64,000 bases of DNA from Martelella sp. AD-3. Lineage in GTDB: Bacteria > Pseudomonadota > Alphaproteobacteria > Rhizobiales > Rhizobiaceae. The position numbers and the translations under genes were made by a program. The notes under the pieces are model-generated. The model saw nothing but the letters and a program-made list of their open reading frames with translations. It was not told where the DNA came from and did not search any database. Of the stretch, positions 1 through 8,063 are shown one piece after another. The stretch spans positions 1,860,001 to 1,924,000 of the forward strand of contig NZ_CP014275.1 of assembly GCF_001578105.1 (NCBI RefSeq), given 5' to 3'. How positions within the stretch are numbered: position 1 is the first letter of the stretch; each line of letters opens with the position of its first letter.

Positions 1-156
1 GCGAGGGCCTATGCGCGTCACAATCCCGAGATCTGTCGCTTCGACGCCTTCGGTTTTCGTCTGGAAAATGCGGCATTTCCCTTCGCCCGCTCTGTTGCCG
101 CGACTTTCGATACCTATCTGGAGGGCGGCCGGGGGCGTCACTCCTCGGCGGTCTGA
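1..156 (+). CDS. C-terminal end of an unrecognised protein (5' truncated by window edge)
   Basis: Frame 1 is open from the first base to a TGA at 154-156 and encodes the last 51 residues of a protein ending in GGRGRHSSAV. The short tail has ordinary alphaproteobacterial composition (many Ala, Arg and Phe). I do not recognise the family and see no motif. It lies on the same strand as the acpXL cluster and ends 102 bases before it. It could be a separate upstream gene or the first member of the transcription unit. An overlapping ATG-started frame at 11-223 exists in another register, but it runs past this stop and has no family resemblance. Confidence 0.5.
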   Translation, partial: ARAYARHNPEICRFDAFGFRLENAAFPFARSVAATFDTYLEGGRGRHSSAV

Positions 157-258
157 CCAAATGTCGAAAAATGAGCATCCGGTGCCCCGTGGCCATTGGC
201 TTTTCGCCAATCTTTGCCTATGAGAAGGGCTGAATTGATAGTTTGAAGAGGTACAGGC

Positions 259-540
259 GTGAGCGCTACATTCGATAAGGTTGCCGATATCATCGCTGAA
301 ACGAGCGAAATCGACCGCGACAAGATTACGCCGGAAAGCAACACGATTGACGATCTGGGCATCGACAGTCTTGATTTCCTGGATATCGTCTTTGCCATCG
401 ACAAGGAATTCGGTATCAAGATTCCGCTCGAAAAATGGACTCAGGAAGTCAATGAGGGCAAGGTCGACGCGGATGAGTATTTCATCCTGAAGAATCTCTG
501 TGCCAAGATCGACGAGCTGAGGGCGGCCAAACAGGCCTGA
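259..540 (+). CDS. acpXL: Acyl carrier protein AcpXL for very-long-chain fatty acid of lipid A
   Basis: This 93-residue acyl carrier protein starts at a GTG. It carries the phosphopantetheine attachment motif GIDSLDF, with the modified serine at about residue 37. AcpXL-type carriers are longer than housekeeping AcpP (about 78 residues); this one has the usual AcpXL length and a C-terminal extension rich in charged residues. In rhizobia and Brucella, AcpXL carries the growing 27-hydroxyoctacosanoyl-type chain and donates it to LpxXL for transfer to lipid A. The five genes downstream on the same strand match the known order of that cluster, which supports the assignment strongly. The product acts in the cytoplasm. 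Confidence 0.95.
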   Translation: MSATFDKVADIIAETSEIDRDKITPESNTIDDLGIDSLDFLDIVFAIDKEFGIKIPLEKWTQEVNEGKVDADEYFILKNLCAKIDELRAAKQA

Positions 541-639
541 TTTCGCCAGGCAGCGCTCTTCGGCGGACAAGCTTCGGGGCCTGCCGTGGCTTCCGTTTCC
601 TGACCGTGAACTTGCAGGCGGGAGAGGCTGAAGGCATTC

Positions 640-1128
640 ATGCTGCTCGAATATTTCCAGATGATCGATGAGGTCGTGTCCGTGGATATAGCCGCGGGCA
701 GGATCGTCGCGCGTTCGACGGTGCCGGAAGAGAGCCCGGTGTTCGAGGGGCATTTTCCCGGCATGCCGCTTGTGCCGGGCGTGCTCTTGATCGAGACCAT
801 GGCGCAGGCCTCCGGCATGCTGCTGCTGGGCGTCAACAATTGTTCGGCCATGCCCTTTCTGATGATGGTCGACAGCGCCAAGCTGCGCAGCTTCGTCGAG
901 CCGCATGCCGTGCTCGATATCGAGGCGGCGCTGGAGCACGAAGGCTCGGGCTTTGCCGTGACCAAGGCGAAGATCGCGTCTGCCGGCAAGCCGATCGCCA
1001 GCGCGCAGCTGAAATTCCGCACGCTTTCTTTTGAAGACAATGATCTGGCGCCGATCGTCCGGCGGCGAGCCGAGGAAGTCGGCCTGTTCGCCGCGATCGA
1101 GAACGGCCAGACCGTGGAAAGGTCCTGA
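640..1128 (+). CDS. fabZXL: FabZ-type 3-hydroxyacyl-ACP dehydratase of the AcpXL cluster
   Basis: This 162-residue single hot-dog-fold protein shows the FabZ active-site pattern: His38 in GHFPGMP and Glu52 in LLIETMAQ, with the 14-residue spacing expected of FabZ. It should dehydrate 3-hydroxyacyl-AcpXL intermediates during elongation of the very long lipid A acyl chain. The C-terminus is about 15-20 residues longer than housekeeping FabZ. It follows acpXL after 99 bases, and its stop at 1126-1128 is separated by a single base from the next start, so it is probably translated together with the downstream ketosynthase-like gene. Confidence 0.92.
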   Translation: MLLEYFQMIDEVVSVDIAAGRIVARSTVPEESPVFEGHFPGMPLVPGVLLIETMAQASGMLLLGVNNCSAMPFLMMVDSAKLRSFVEPHAVLDIEAALEHEGSGFAVTKAKIASAGKPIASAQLKFRTLSFEDNDLAPIVRRRAEEVGLFAAIENGQTVERS

Positions 1129-1129
1129 A

Positions 1130-2332
1130 ATGACGAAATCGGACAATGATGTCGTTGTCACCGGTATCGGGCTTGTGACCAGTTTCGGCGTCGGCCAGGC
1201 GCCGCATGTCGCGATGCTGACCGGCGGCGCGGCGCCCGATATGCGCGTCGATGACGAAATCTGCGCGCCCTATCCGGTGCATCCGCTGCCCGAGATCGAC
1301 TGGAAAGACCAGATCCCGAAGCGCGGCGACCAGCGCCAGATGGAGAACTGGCAGCGCCTCGGCGTCTATGCCGCCGGTCTGGCGCTCGATGACGCCGGCG
1401 TGAAGGGCAATGAAGACATCTGCTCGACCATGGACATGATCGTGGCTGCCGGCGGCGGCGAGCGCGACATCGCCGTCGACACGATGATCGTCAACGAGGC
1501 GCGCGAACGCTCCGACCGTGAAATCCTGCTGAATGAAAAGCTGACGACCGAACTGCGTCCGACGCTTTTTCTCGCGCAGCTTGCCAATCTGGTTGCCGGC
1601 AACATTTCGATCGTCCACAAGGTCACCGGTTCGTCGCGCACCTTCATGGGCGAGGAAGCCGCCGGCATTTCGGCTGTCGCAACCGCCTATGCCCGCATTC
1701 TCGCGGGCCAGTCGACGCATACGCTGGTCGGCGCGTCCTTCGTGGCTGAGCGGCGCGACATCCTGTTGATGTTCGAGGCCGTTCACGCGCTGTCGCGCGG
1801 CAAATGGGCGCCGCTCTGGGACAGGGCGGCCGAAGACGACGGCGGCATGGTCATGGGTTCGGCAGGCGCATTCCTCGTGCTCGAATCCCGCGCCTATGCC
1901 GAAGCGCGCGGCGCGCATATCTATGCCACGCTCTCCGGCGTTGAAGGCGATCGCGGCAAGCGCGAAGATGGAAAGTTCGAAGAACGCTTTGCCCGACTTC
2001 TTGCCGATGCCGGTTTTGAGGGCGGAACGAACGAAGCCGTCTTCTCCGGCGCCACCGGCCTCAGCGCACTGACGAAGCAGGAAGCCGATGTTCTGAAGTC
2101 CGGTTTCCCGGATACGCCGCTGCGCGGCTATACGGGCATGACCGGCCACGCCATGGAAGCCAACTTCCCCCTCGGCATCGCGCTGGCCGCGCTTTCGCTC
2201 GATGCCAAGGCGCCGGTGCCCATCTTCAATGACGGCGAGGCATCGATGTCGGCGCCGGCCGAGAAGATCGCCGTGACCACCGTCGGCCTGCAGCGCGGCG
2301 AAGGCGTTGCCGTGCTTGTCGGCGAGAAGTGA
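1130..2332 (+). CDS. fabF2XL: FabF2-like ketosynthase homologue of the AcpXL cluster, catalytic residues degenerate
   Basis: This 400-residue thiolase-fold protein starts at the ATG one base after the fabZXL stop; the frame stays open further upstream, but only inside fabZXL. It aligns with beta-ketoacyl-ACP synthase II from VVVTGIGLVTSFG to the C-terminus. The nucleophile segment reads KVTGSSRTFMG (about 165-174) where active enzymes have TACASG, so the catalytic Cys is missing. The first catalytic His motif HGTST is replaced by GATGLS (about 307-312). The second His is kept in MTGHAM (His340). By family knowledge it cannot condense acyl chains alone. I infer that it partners the intact FabF1 just downstream, as a chain-length factor partners a ketosynthase. 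The gene name follows the order in rhizobial clusters. Confidence 0.88.
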   Translation: MTKSDNDVVVTGIGLVTSFGVGQAPHVAMLTGGAAPDMRVDDEICAPYPVHPLPEIDWKDQIPKRGDQRQMENWQRLGVYAAGLALDDAGVKGNEDICSTMDMIVAAGGGERDIAVDTMIVNEARERSDREILLNEKLTTELRPTLFLAQLANLVAGNISIVHKVTGSSRTFMGEEAAGISAVATAYARILAGQSTHTLVGASFVAERRDILLMFEAVHALSRGKWAPLWDRAAEDDGGMVMGSAGAFLVLESRAYAEARGAHIYATLSGVEGDRGKREDGKFEERFARLLADAGFEGGTNEAVFSGATGLSALTKQEADVLKSGFPDTPLRGYTGMTGHAMEANFPLGIALAALSLDAKAPVPIFNDGEASMSAPAEKIAVTTVGLQRGEGVAVLVGEK

Positions 2333-2346
2333 GAGAGGATGGGCAG

Positions 2347-3627
2347 ATGAGCAAATTTACCGATCACCTTGGCCGTCCGCTGGTTGCCGTCACCGGCATG
2401 GGCGTCGTCACCTCGCTCGGGCGCGGTCTTGCGGACAACTGGGAGAAGCTGACCGGCGGCGTTTCCGGGATCCACGCGATTTCGCGCTTTCCGACCGACC
2501 ACCTGTCCACGCGCATTGCCGGCACGGTGGACTTCATCCCGTCGGAGGCAAACCCTGTCGCCCGTTCCTACGCCTTTGCCGAGGCGACGATCGAGGAAGC
2601 GCTGGAGATGGCCGGGCTTTCCGGTGACTTCGACGCGCCGCTGTTTCTCGCCGCCCCGCCGGTCGAGCCGGAATGGTCGATGCGCTTCGACCTTGCCGAC
2701 CGCGCGCCGCCGCCAAGCGAAGAGAACGACGCTTACATCCGTTTTCTCGCCGCCATGCGCGAAAAGGCAGATCCCGCCTTCCACGAGGCCGTGATGTTCG
2801 GTTCGATCTCGGAGCGGATCGCCGACCGATTCGGCACGCGAGGCCTGCCGGTGACGCTGTCGACAGCCTGTGCTTCCGGCGCCACCGCGATCCAGCTCGG
2901 CGTCGAGGCGATCCGCCAGGGCCGCACCGACAGGGCGATGACCGTTGCTACCGATGGTTCGGTGACGGCCGAGGCGCTGGTGCGCTTTTCGCTGCTGTCC
3001 GCGCTTTCCACCCAGAACGATCCGCCGGAAAAGGCCTCCAAGCCCTTCAGCAAGGATCGCGACGGCTTCGTCATCGCGGAAGGGGCGGCAACGCTCATTC
3101 TCGAATCGCTTGAAGCCGCCCATGCCCGCGGCGCGACCGTTTACGGCATCATGCGCGGCTGTGGCGAGAAGGCGGACCATTTCCACCGCACGCGGTCATC
3201 GCCCGACGGCGGACCGGCGATCGCGACCATCCGCGCGGCGCTTGAGGATGCCGGCCTCGGCATTGACAGGCTCGACTATATCAACGCCCACGGCACGTCG
3301 ACGCCGGAAAACGACAAGATGGAATATTCATCGCTCAAGGCCGTTTTCGGCGATGAGATGATGCCCTCCATCCCGCTGTCGTCAAACAAGTCGATGATCG
3401 GCCACACGCTGACGGCGGCCGGCGCGGTCGAGGCTGTTTTCTCGCTGCAGACCATGCTCACGGGCGTGCTGCCGCCGACGATCAACTATCATACCCCGGA
3501 TCCGACAATCGAGCTCGATGTCGTGCCGAATGTGAAGCGGGAGGCGAAGGTATCTTCGGTGCTTTCCAATTCGTTCGGTTTCGGCGGGCAGAATGCCTGC
3601 CTGGTGATGACGCGCGACCCCTCCTGA
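2347..3627 (+). CDS. fabF1XL: FabF1-like 3-oxoacyl-ACP synthase of the AcpXL cluster
   Basis: This 426-residue ketosynthase has an intact triad: Cys175 in STACASG, His315 in NAHGTST and His353 in MIGHTLTAAG. It should catalyse the condensation steps that lengthen AcpXL-bound acyl chains towards C26-C28. I chose the ATG at 2347 because a GAGAGGATGG Shine-Dalgarno-like stretch precedes it and because the residues from MSKFTDHLGRPLVAVTGMGV match family N-termini; a start at 2329 is possible. It lies 14 bases after the FabF2 stop. The two proteins differ at exactly the active-site positions, so this one is the probable catalytic subunit. Confidence 0.93.
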   Translation: MSKFTDHLGRPLVAVTGMGVVTSLGRGLADNWEKLTGGVSGIHAISRFPTDHLSTRIAGTVDFIPSEANPVARSYAFAEATIEEALEMAGLSGDFDAPLFLAAPPVEPEWSMRFDLADRAPPPSEENDAYIRFLAAMREKADPAFHEAVMFGSISERIADRFGTRGLPVTLSTACASGATAIQLGVEAIRQGRTDRAMTVATDGSVTAEALVRFSLLSALSTQNDPPEKASKPFSKDRDGFVIAEGAATLILESLEAAHARGATVYGIMRGCGEKADHFHRTRSSPDGGPAIATIRAALEDAGLGIDRLDYINAHGTSTPENDKMEYSSLKAVFGDEMMPSIPLSSNKSMIGHTLTAAGAVEAVFSLQTMLTGVLPPTINYHTPDPTIELDVVPNVKREAKVSSVLSNSFGFGGQNACLVMTRDPS

Positions 3628-3693
3628 CGAGCGGTCGCCGACGTATTTTGGCGGCTTCGAGCCGCCTTTCTAGAGACTGCGAAGGAATGACCC

Positions 3694-4725
3694 ATGCGCG
3701 CATTGCAGCTGACAGATGACCGCAAGATCGAGCTTATGGATGTCGCGGAGCCGGAAGCGCCCGGCCCGGGCGAGGTGACGCTGCGGCCGAAGGCGGTTGC
3801 GCTCAACCATATCGACGTCTGGGGCTGGCGCGGCATGGCCTTTGCCAAGCGCAAGCTGCCGCTCACCATCGGTGCGGAAGCCTCCGGCATTGTCGAGGCA
3901 ATCGGCCCGGGCGTTTCCAATGTTCTGCCGGGCGATCTCGTCTCGATCTATGGCGCGCGGGTCTGTGGCCGTTGCAAGGCCTGCCGCGAGGGCCGGGACA
4001 ATCTGTGCGAACATGTGGGCGGCGTCCATGGTTTCCACCTGGATGGCTTCGCCCAGGACAGGATCAACATTCCCGCCCGCCAGCTCGTTGTCGCGCCGCC
4101 CGGCGTCGACGCGATTGCCGCGGCGCTGGCGCCGGTCACCTTCGGCACGGTGGAGCACATGCTGTTCGACAATGCGAAGCTGCAGCCGGGCGAGACCATT
4201 CTGGTGCATGCCGGCGGTTCAGGTATCGGATCCGCCGCGATCCAGCTTGCAAAGAAAACGGGCTGCACGGTGATCACCACGGTCGGATCAGAAGACAAGA
4301 TGGAAAAGGCGCGCGCGCTTGGCGCCGATCATGTGATCAACTATCGCGAGGACCGTTTCGAGGGCGTCGTGCGCAAGCTGACGAAGAAGAAGGGCGTCGA
4401 CGTCGTCTTCGAACATGTCGGCGCGGATACCTGGGCCGGTTCCATGCTGTCGATGAAACGCGGCGGCCGGTTGGTGACCTGCGGTTCGACCTCGGGCGTT
4501 TCCACCAACGTCAATCTGATGATGCTGTTCCAGCAGCAGCTGAAATTCTTCGGCTCATTCGGCTGCCGGATGGAGAACATGGCGGACGCCATGCAGAAGA
4601 TGGCGCAGGGCGTCGTTCACCCGGTCATCGATACGCTTGTCGATTTCGACGGCATCGACAAGGCGCTGGAGCGGATGGAAAGCCGCCAGGTCTTCGGCAA
4701 GATCGTGCTCCGGATCGGTGACTGA
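3694..4725 (+). CDS. adh2XL: Zinc-binding alcohol dehydrogenase of the AcpXL cluster
   Basis: This 343-residue medium-chain dehydrogenase/reductase has the structural-zinc cysteines Cys91, Cys94, Cys97 and Cys105 in CGRCKACREGRDNLC. A Rossmann nucleotide-binding stretch follows (VHAGGSGIGSAAIQLAKK). It occupies the fifth position of the acpXL cluster, as adh2XL does in rhizobia. Its exact step is not established by sequence; an enoyl reductase or an oxidoreductase acting on the omega-1 hydroxyl of the long acyl chain are both plausible. It lies 66 bases after fabF1XL on the same strand. A mosaic repeat and a perfect hairpin separate it from lpxXL. Confidence 0.9.
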   Translation: MRALQLTDDRKIELMDVAEPEAPGPGEVTLRPKAVALNHIDVWGWRGMAFAKRKLPLTIGAEASGIVEAIGPGVSNVLPGDLVSIYGARVCGRCKACREGRDNLCEHVGGVHGFHLDGFAQDRINIPARQLVVAPPGVDAIAAALAPVTFGTVEHMLFDNAKLQPGETILVHAGGSGIGSAAIQLAKKTGCTVITTVGSEDKMEKARALGADHVINYREDRFEGVVRKLTKKKGVDVVFEHVGADTWAGSMLSMKRGGRLVTCGSTSGVSTNVNLMMLFQQQLKFFGSFGCRMENMADAMQKMAQGVVHPVIDTLVDFDGIDKALERMESRQVFGKIVLRIGD

Positions 4726-4782
4726 GCGCATCGTGCTTTGTGCATCCCAATGGACGCACAAGGGACGCTTCAGGCGTCCGGT
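4726..4782 (+). repeat. Partial copy of a mosaic palindromic repeat
   Basis: Directly after the adh2XL stop, the sequence contains GCATCGTGCTTTGTGC followed by a small hairpin (GTGCATCC, loop, GGACGCAC) and GGACGCTTCAGG. The same modules GGACGCACAA, GGACGCT and GCATCGTGCTTT recur at 55506-55606. It therefore belongs to the short palindromic intergenic repeats common in rhizobial genomes. Copy boundaries are approximate. Confidence 0.6.
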
Positions 4783-4821
4783 GTTGTTAAGCTTGGCGTA
4801 AACAAGAATCGTCGTTAAAAG

Positions 4822-4852
4822 GCGGGCAGCGCGGTTTACTCGCGCTGCCCGC
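4822..4852 (+). other. Perfect 12-bp stem-loop between adh2XL and lpxXL
   Basis: Bases 4822-4833 (GCGGGCAGCGCG) and 4841-4852 (CGCGCTGCCCGC) are perfect inverted repeats around a 7-base loop. No T-run follows on the plus strand, so this is not a standard intrinsic terminator. It could be an mRNA-processing or stabilising hairpin that lowers read-through into lpxXL. The lpxXL start is 23 bases downstream. Confidence 0.6.
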
Positions 4853-4875
4853 AGTCAATTCTGGGATCCTGATTC

Positions 4876-5802
4876 GTGAAATCCTCCATCACCCGCATCG
4901 TGCTCAAGGCCCGACAGTTCCAGCAATGGCTGATAGCCTATCTGGTATTCGGGCTTCTCTCCGTGATGAAGCTGTTTCCGGCGGATGGGTCGATCCGTTT
5001 TGCCGACTGGGCGATGCGCAGGATCGGCCCTTTCACCGGCCGGCACAGCCTGGTGCTGGAGAACCTGCACTGCGCCTTTCCCGAGAAGGACGAGGCGGAA
5101 ATCCGGCGTATTGCGCTAGCCAGCTGGGGCCATATCGGCCGGCTTGCGGCGGAATATGTGTTCCTTGACGAGCTTTTCGACTTCGACCCGCAAAAGCCGG
5201 ACGCCGGACGCATCGAGGTGGCGGGCGTGGAGCGCTTCATGGCCCTTCTGGCGCTCGACAGGCCCTTTATCGTGTTTACCGCCCATACGGCGAATTTCGA
5301 GCTGCTTCCGGTCGCCGCCGCGTCCTTCGGACTCGACGTCTCGGTTCTCTTCCGCCCTCCGAACAATCCCTATATCGCCGAAAAGGTCTTCCGCTTTCGC
5401 CGCAAGCGCATGGGCGAACTCGTGCCCTCCCATGCGGGCTCCGCCTTTGCGCTGGCAAGCGCGCTCGACGCGGGCAGGGGGGTTGGCGTCCTTGTCGACC
5501 AGAAGTTCAAGCGCGGTTCGCCGTCGTCCTATTTCGGCCAGGAGGTGCGCACCAATCCGCTTCTCGCCAAGCTTGCGCGCCAGTTCGACTGCAAGATATT
5601 TCCCGCGCGCTGCATCAGGCTGCCGGACAACCGCTTCCGCCTCGAACTCGAAGAGGAAATGCCGCTTCCCCGGACGGAAAAGGGCGCGGTGGACGTTGCC
5701 GCCACGGCCCAGGCGCTGAACGACAAGGTGGAAAGCTGGGTGCGCGAATACCCGGAGCAATGGCTCTGGTACCACGACCGCTGGGCGCGCCGCAAACGAT
5801 AG
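4876..5802 (+). CDS. lpxXL: Lipid A very-long-chain acyltransferase (LpxXL/HtrB family)
   Basis: This 308-residue member of the LpxL/HtrB lysophospholipid acyltransferase family starts at GTG 4876. A hydrophobic N-terminal membrane segment (about residues 18-34) is followed by the catalytic HX4E motif HTANFE (His137-Glu142). It should transfer the AcpXL-bound very-long-chain hydroxy fatty acid to lipid A at the inner face of the cytoplasmic membrane. Position as the last gene of the cluster matches lpxXL (also called msbB-like) in rhizobia. The start is 150 bases after adh2XL, beyond a mosaic repeat and a hairpin, so it may have partly separate expression. Confidence 0.92.
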   Translation: MKSSITRIVLKARQFQQWLIAYLVFGLLSVMKLFPADGSIRFADWAMRRIGPFTGRHSLVLENLHCAFPEKDEAEIRRIALASWGHIGRLAAEYVFLDELFDFDPQKPDAGRIEVAGVERFMALLALDRPFIVFTAHTANFELLPVAAASFGLDVSVLFRPPNNPYIAEKVFRFRRKRMGELVPSHAGSAFALASALDAGRGVGVLVDQKFKRGSPSSYFGQEVRTNPLLAKLARQFDCKIFPARCIRLPDNRFRLELEEEMPLPRTEKGAVDVAATAQALNDKVESWVREYPEQWLWYHDRWARRKR

Positions 5803-5821
5803 CGAAGCGGAGGACGCCCGA

Positions 5822-6307
5822 TTATCTCAGGCGTCCGGCAACGAGCTCCTGTTCGAAAGACAGGTGGCGCCTCAACGCGCCGAAAAGGCCGCGCAGCATG
5901 TAACCGACCGCTTCGGTATTGACCGTGCTGCCGTTGGCAAGCCGTCGCAGGACGTCGGTGACCTCCTCGGCAAAGCAAAGGTCTTCGAAGTGTTCATAGG
6001 TCAGGCGGTCGAGGGCCTCGGCGACGGCGCGTGCGCCGGCCGCGCGGCGGATCGCCGGAAAGACCTGCATTTCTTCCGTTTCCTGGGCCGTGCGCAGCGC
6101 CGGCACCAGTTCTTCGGCCAGTCGCCGACAGTCGCCGCGATTGACATTGGCGGGAAGCGAATCGGCAACGTCTTCCAGTGCTTCGCACAGACGCTGGATC
6201 GCGGCGTGGGCCTCGCCCATCGCCACGCTTGCCGGGTTGTTCGTTTCGGGTATCTGCTGGGTCAATTGCGTGTCCAGGCAATCAGTCGCGAGAGTTTCGG
6301 CCGTCAT
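5822..6307 (-). CDS. Hemerythrin HHE-domain protein
   Basis: The 161-residue all-helical protein shows spaced metal-ligand candidates typical of hemerythrin-like HHE domains: His34, Glu78/79, His106 in YEHFED and the HxxxE pair His148/Glu152 near the C-terminus. Such domains bind a di-iron centre and sense or carry O2, NO or iron. I chose ATG 6307 over ATG 6337 because a strong GGGAGGAA ribosome-binding site sits just upstream of it. A perfect FNR/FixK-type palindrome lies about 64 bases upstream, which suggests control by oxygen or nitric oxide. The gene converges on lpxXL with 19 bases between the stops. Confidence 0.8.
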   Translation of the reverse strand: MTAETLATDCLDTQLTQQIPETNNPASVAMGEAHAAIQRLCEALEDVADSLPANVNRGDCRRLAEELVPALRTAQETEEMQVFPAIRRAAGARAVAEALDRLTYEHFEDLCFAEEVTDVLRRLANGSTVNTEAVGYMLRGLFGALRRHLSFEQELVAGRLR

Positions 6308-6370
6308 GCGTTCCTCCCTGCTGACTCGACCGTTCATGCGCCATTTGCGGGCAAATGCGCTCCGCCTTCA

Positions 6371-6384
6371 TTGACTTAGGTCAA
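6371..6384. promoter_or_regulatory. FNR/FixK/NnrR-type binding site
   Basis: TTGACTTAGGTCAA is a perfect dyad TTGAC-N4-GTCAA that fits the TTGAT-N4-ATCAA consensus of the Crp-Fnr superfamily. Its centre is about 70 bases from the hemerythrin-like start codon and about 150 from the divergent MFS start. The hemerythrin-like gene is therefore the more likely target. Confidence 0.65.
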
Positions 6385-6527
6385 GAATGGGCCCTGTTAC
6401 CGCTTCCCCGCGTGTGAACGCTGTGCGTTGCTGACGCCGGGAAGCCGTGCAAATGTCATGAAACTCACAAGTGCGACGGATAAGACATTCCCGTAAAAGG
6501 TATATGAGCAGACCGAGAGGAAATGCC

Positions 6528-8000
6528 ATGAATGAGATGTCGACTGACCAGGGTCGCCTGGACCGGGCCAGAAGCGTTCAGTTCTATATCGACGAACGTC
6601 CGTACTGGGTTGACGGCACGGAGGCGCCGCCGCCGAAAATGACGGGAACCCAGTGGCGCATCTGGTGGCTCTCGGTCGCCGGCAAGTTTTTCGAAGGTCT
6701 GGTGGTGTTCATGACGGGCGTCGCCATGCCGCTGATCGCATCGGAATTCGGCCTGAACGCGACGCAGCACGGCATGGTCGGTTCGGCTTCGCTGTTCGGC
6801 ATTCTCATCGGCGCAAGCGCGCTTGGCGGGCTTGCGGACCGGTTCGGCCGCAAGCGCGTCTTCATCATGGAGCTTGGCCTCTTCATCGCCTTCCTTACGG
6901 CGATCATCTTCACCCAGAGCTTCGCCTGGCTGATCGTCTGCCTGTTCGGCATGGGGCTGGCGCTCGGATGCGACTATCCGACCGCGCATCTGGTGATTTC
7001 CGAAAGCACGCCGTCGAAGACGCGGGGCGGACTGGTGCTGTCGGCCTTCGGTTTTCAGGCCGTCGGCGCGATCTTCGGCACGCTGCTCGGCTATGTCATC
7101 CTGACCCTCGACCCCTCGATCGGGGCATGGCGCTGGATGTACGGCGTGGCGATCATTCCGGCGCTCGCAGTGTTCATCGGCCGGTTCTTCATCCCCGAAA
7201 GCCCGCATTGGCTTGCCGTCCACGGCCGCGGCAAGGAGGCCGAGTCGGAGCTGCAGAAGCTTCTGAAACGGGTGCCGGCCTATCCGACCAAGGTCAGCGT
7301 CTCCGAGCCGCCGCAACTCGCGCACAAGAAGAGGACCGGCTATCGCGCGCTGTTCCAGAGGCATAATCTGCGGCCGTTGATCCTGTCCTCCGTGCCGTGG
7401 TTCCTCCAGGATCTCGGTACCTATGGCATCGGCATCTTCACGCCCACCATCCTGGCCGCGACCGTCGGTCACAAGACGGAGCATGTCCGCAATGTCGCCG
7501 ATCTGGTCAATAATGACCTGATCGCAGCCAAGGGAACCGCCTTGCTCGATGTTCTGCTTCTCGTCGGCATCATCGGCGCCGTTCTGCTTGCCGATCGCCT
7601 CGGCCGCATCCGCCTGCAGGTCTTCGGCTTCATCGGCTGCGCCGTCGGCCTGTTCATCGCCGCGCAGGCCGGAAACTACTCGGGCCCGACCCAGACAGCG
7701 CTGATCTTCACCGGCTTCATGCTGTTCAACTTCATGACCAATCTCGGCCCGAACGCCCAGACATACCTGATCGCAGGCGAGGTGTTCCCGACCCATATCC
7801 GCGGCACGGGCGCGGGATTTGCCGCCTCCTTCGCCAAGATCGGCGCCTGCATGACCGCCTTCCTGTTCCCGGTCCTGCTGGCCGACATCGGCACGACGGC
7901 GCTGCTCTACGGCCTGGTCGTGACCTCACTGCTGGGCGCGGTGGTAACCTTCTTCTTCCGCATAGAGACGCGCGGCATCAGTCTTGACGGCCACCATTGA
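6528..8000 (+). CDS. MFS transporter (metabolite:H+ symporter type)
   Basis: This 490-residue major facilitator has about 12 hydrophobic segments and the conserved loop 2-3 signature GGLADRFGRKRVF. Charged repeats typical of the sugar/aromatic-acid:H+ symporter branch follow (RFFIPESPHWL after helix 6). A soluble N-terminal stretch of about 45 residues precedes the first helix. ATG 6528 is preceded by GAGAGG. The substrate cannot be told from the sequence. It is transcribed divergently from the hemerythrin-like gene and ends at a strong hairpin shared with the convergent betaine operon. Confidence 0.85.
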   Translation: MNEMSTDQGRLDRARSVQFYIDERPYWVDGTEAPPPKMTGTQWRIWWLSVAGKFFEGLVVFMTGVAMPLIASEFGLNATQHGMVGSASLFGILIGASALGGLADRFGRKRVFIMELGLFIAFLTAIIFTQSFAWLIVCLFGMGLALGCDYPTAHLVISESTPSKTRGGLVLSAFGFQAVGAIFGTLLGYVILTLDPSIGAWRWMYGVAIIPALAVFIGRFFIPESPHWLAVHGRGKEAESELQKLLKRVPAYPTKVSVSEPPQLAHKKRTGYRALFQRHNLRPLILSSVPWFLQDLGTYGIGIFTPTILAATVGHKTEHVRNVADLVNNDLIAAKGTALLDVLLLVGIIGAVLLADRLGRIRLQVFGFIGCAVGLFIAAQAGNYSGPTQTALIFTGFMLFNFMTNLGPNAQTYLIAGEVFPTHIRGTGAGFAASFAKIGACMTAFLFPVLLADIGTTALLYGLVVTSLLGAVVTFFFRIETRGISLDGHH

Positions 8001-8012
8001 GACCATAAGAAA

Positions 8013-8040
8013 AGCCCGGCCTCGTTGCCGAGACCGGGCT
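8013..8040. terminator. Bidirectional stem-loop terminator
   Basis: AGCCCGGCCTCG and CGAGACCGGGCT form a 12-bp stem with one mismatch around the loop TTGC. It lies between two convergent genes. The plus-strand side is followed by a pyrimidine-rich CTCTTC, and the minus-strand side by CTTTTCTTATGG. Confidence 0.75.
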
Positions 8041-8063
8041 CTCTTCATTGCCGCGAACCGCTA

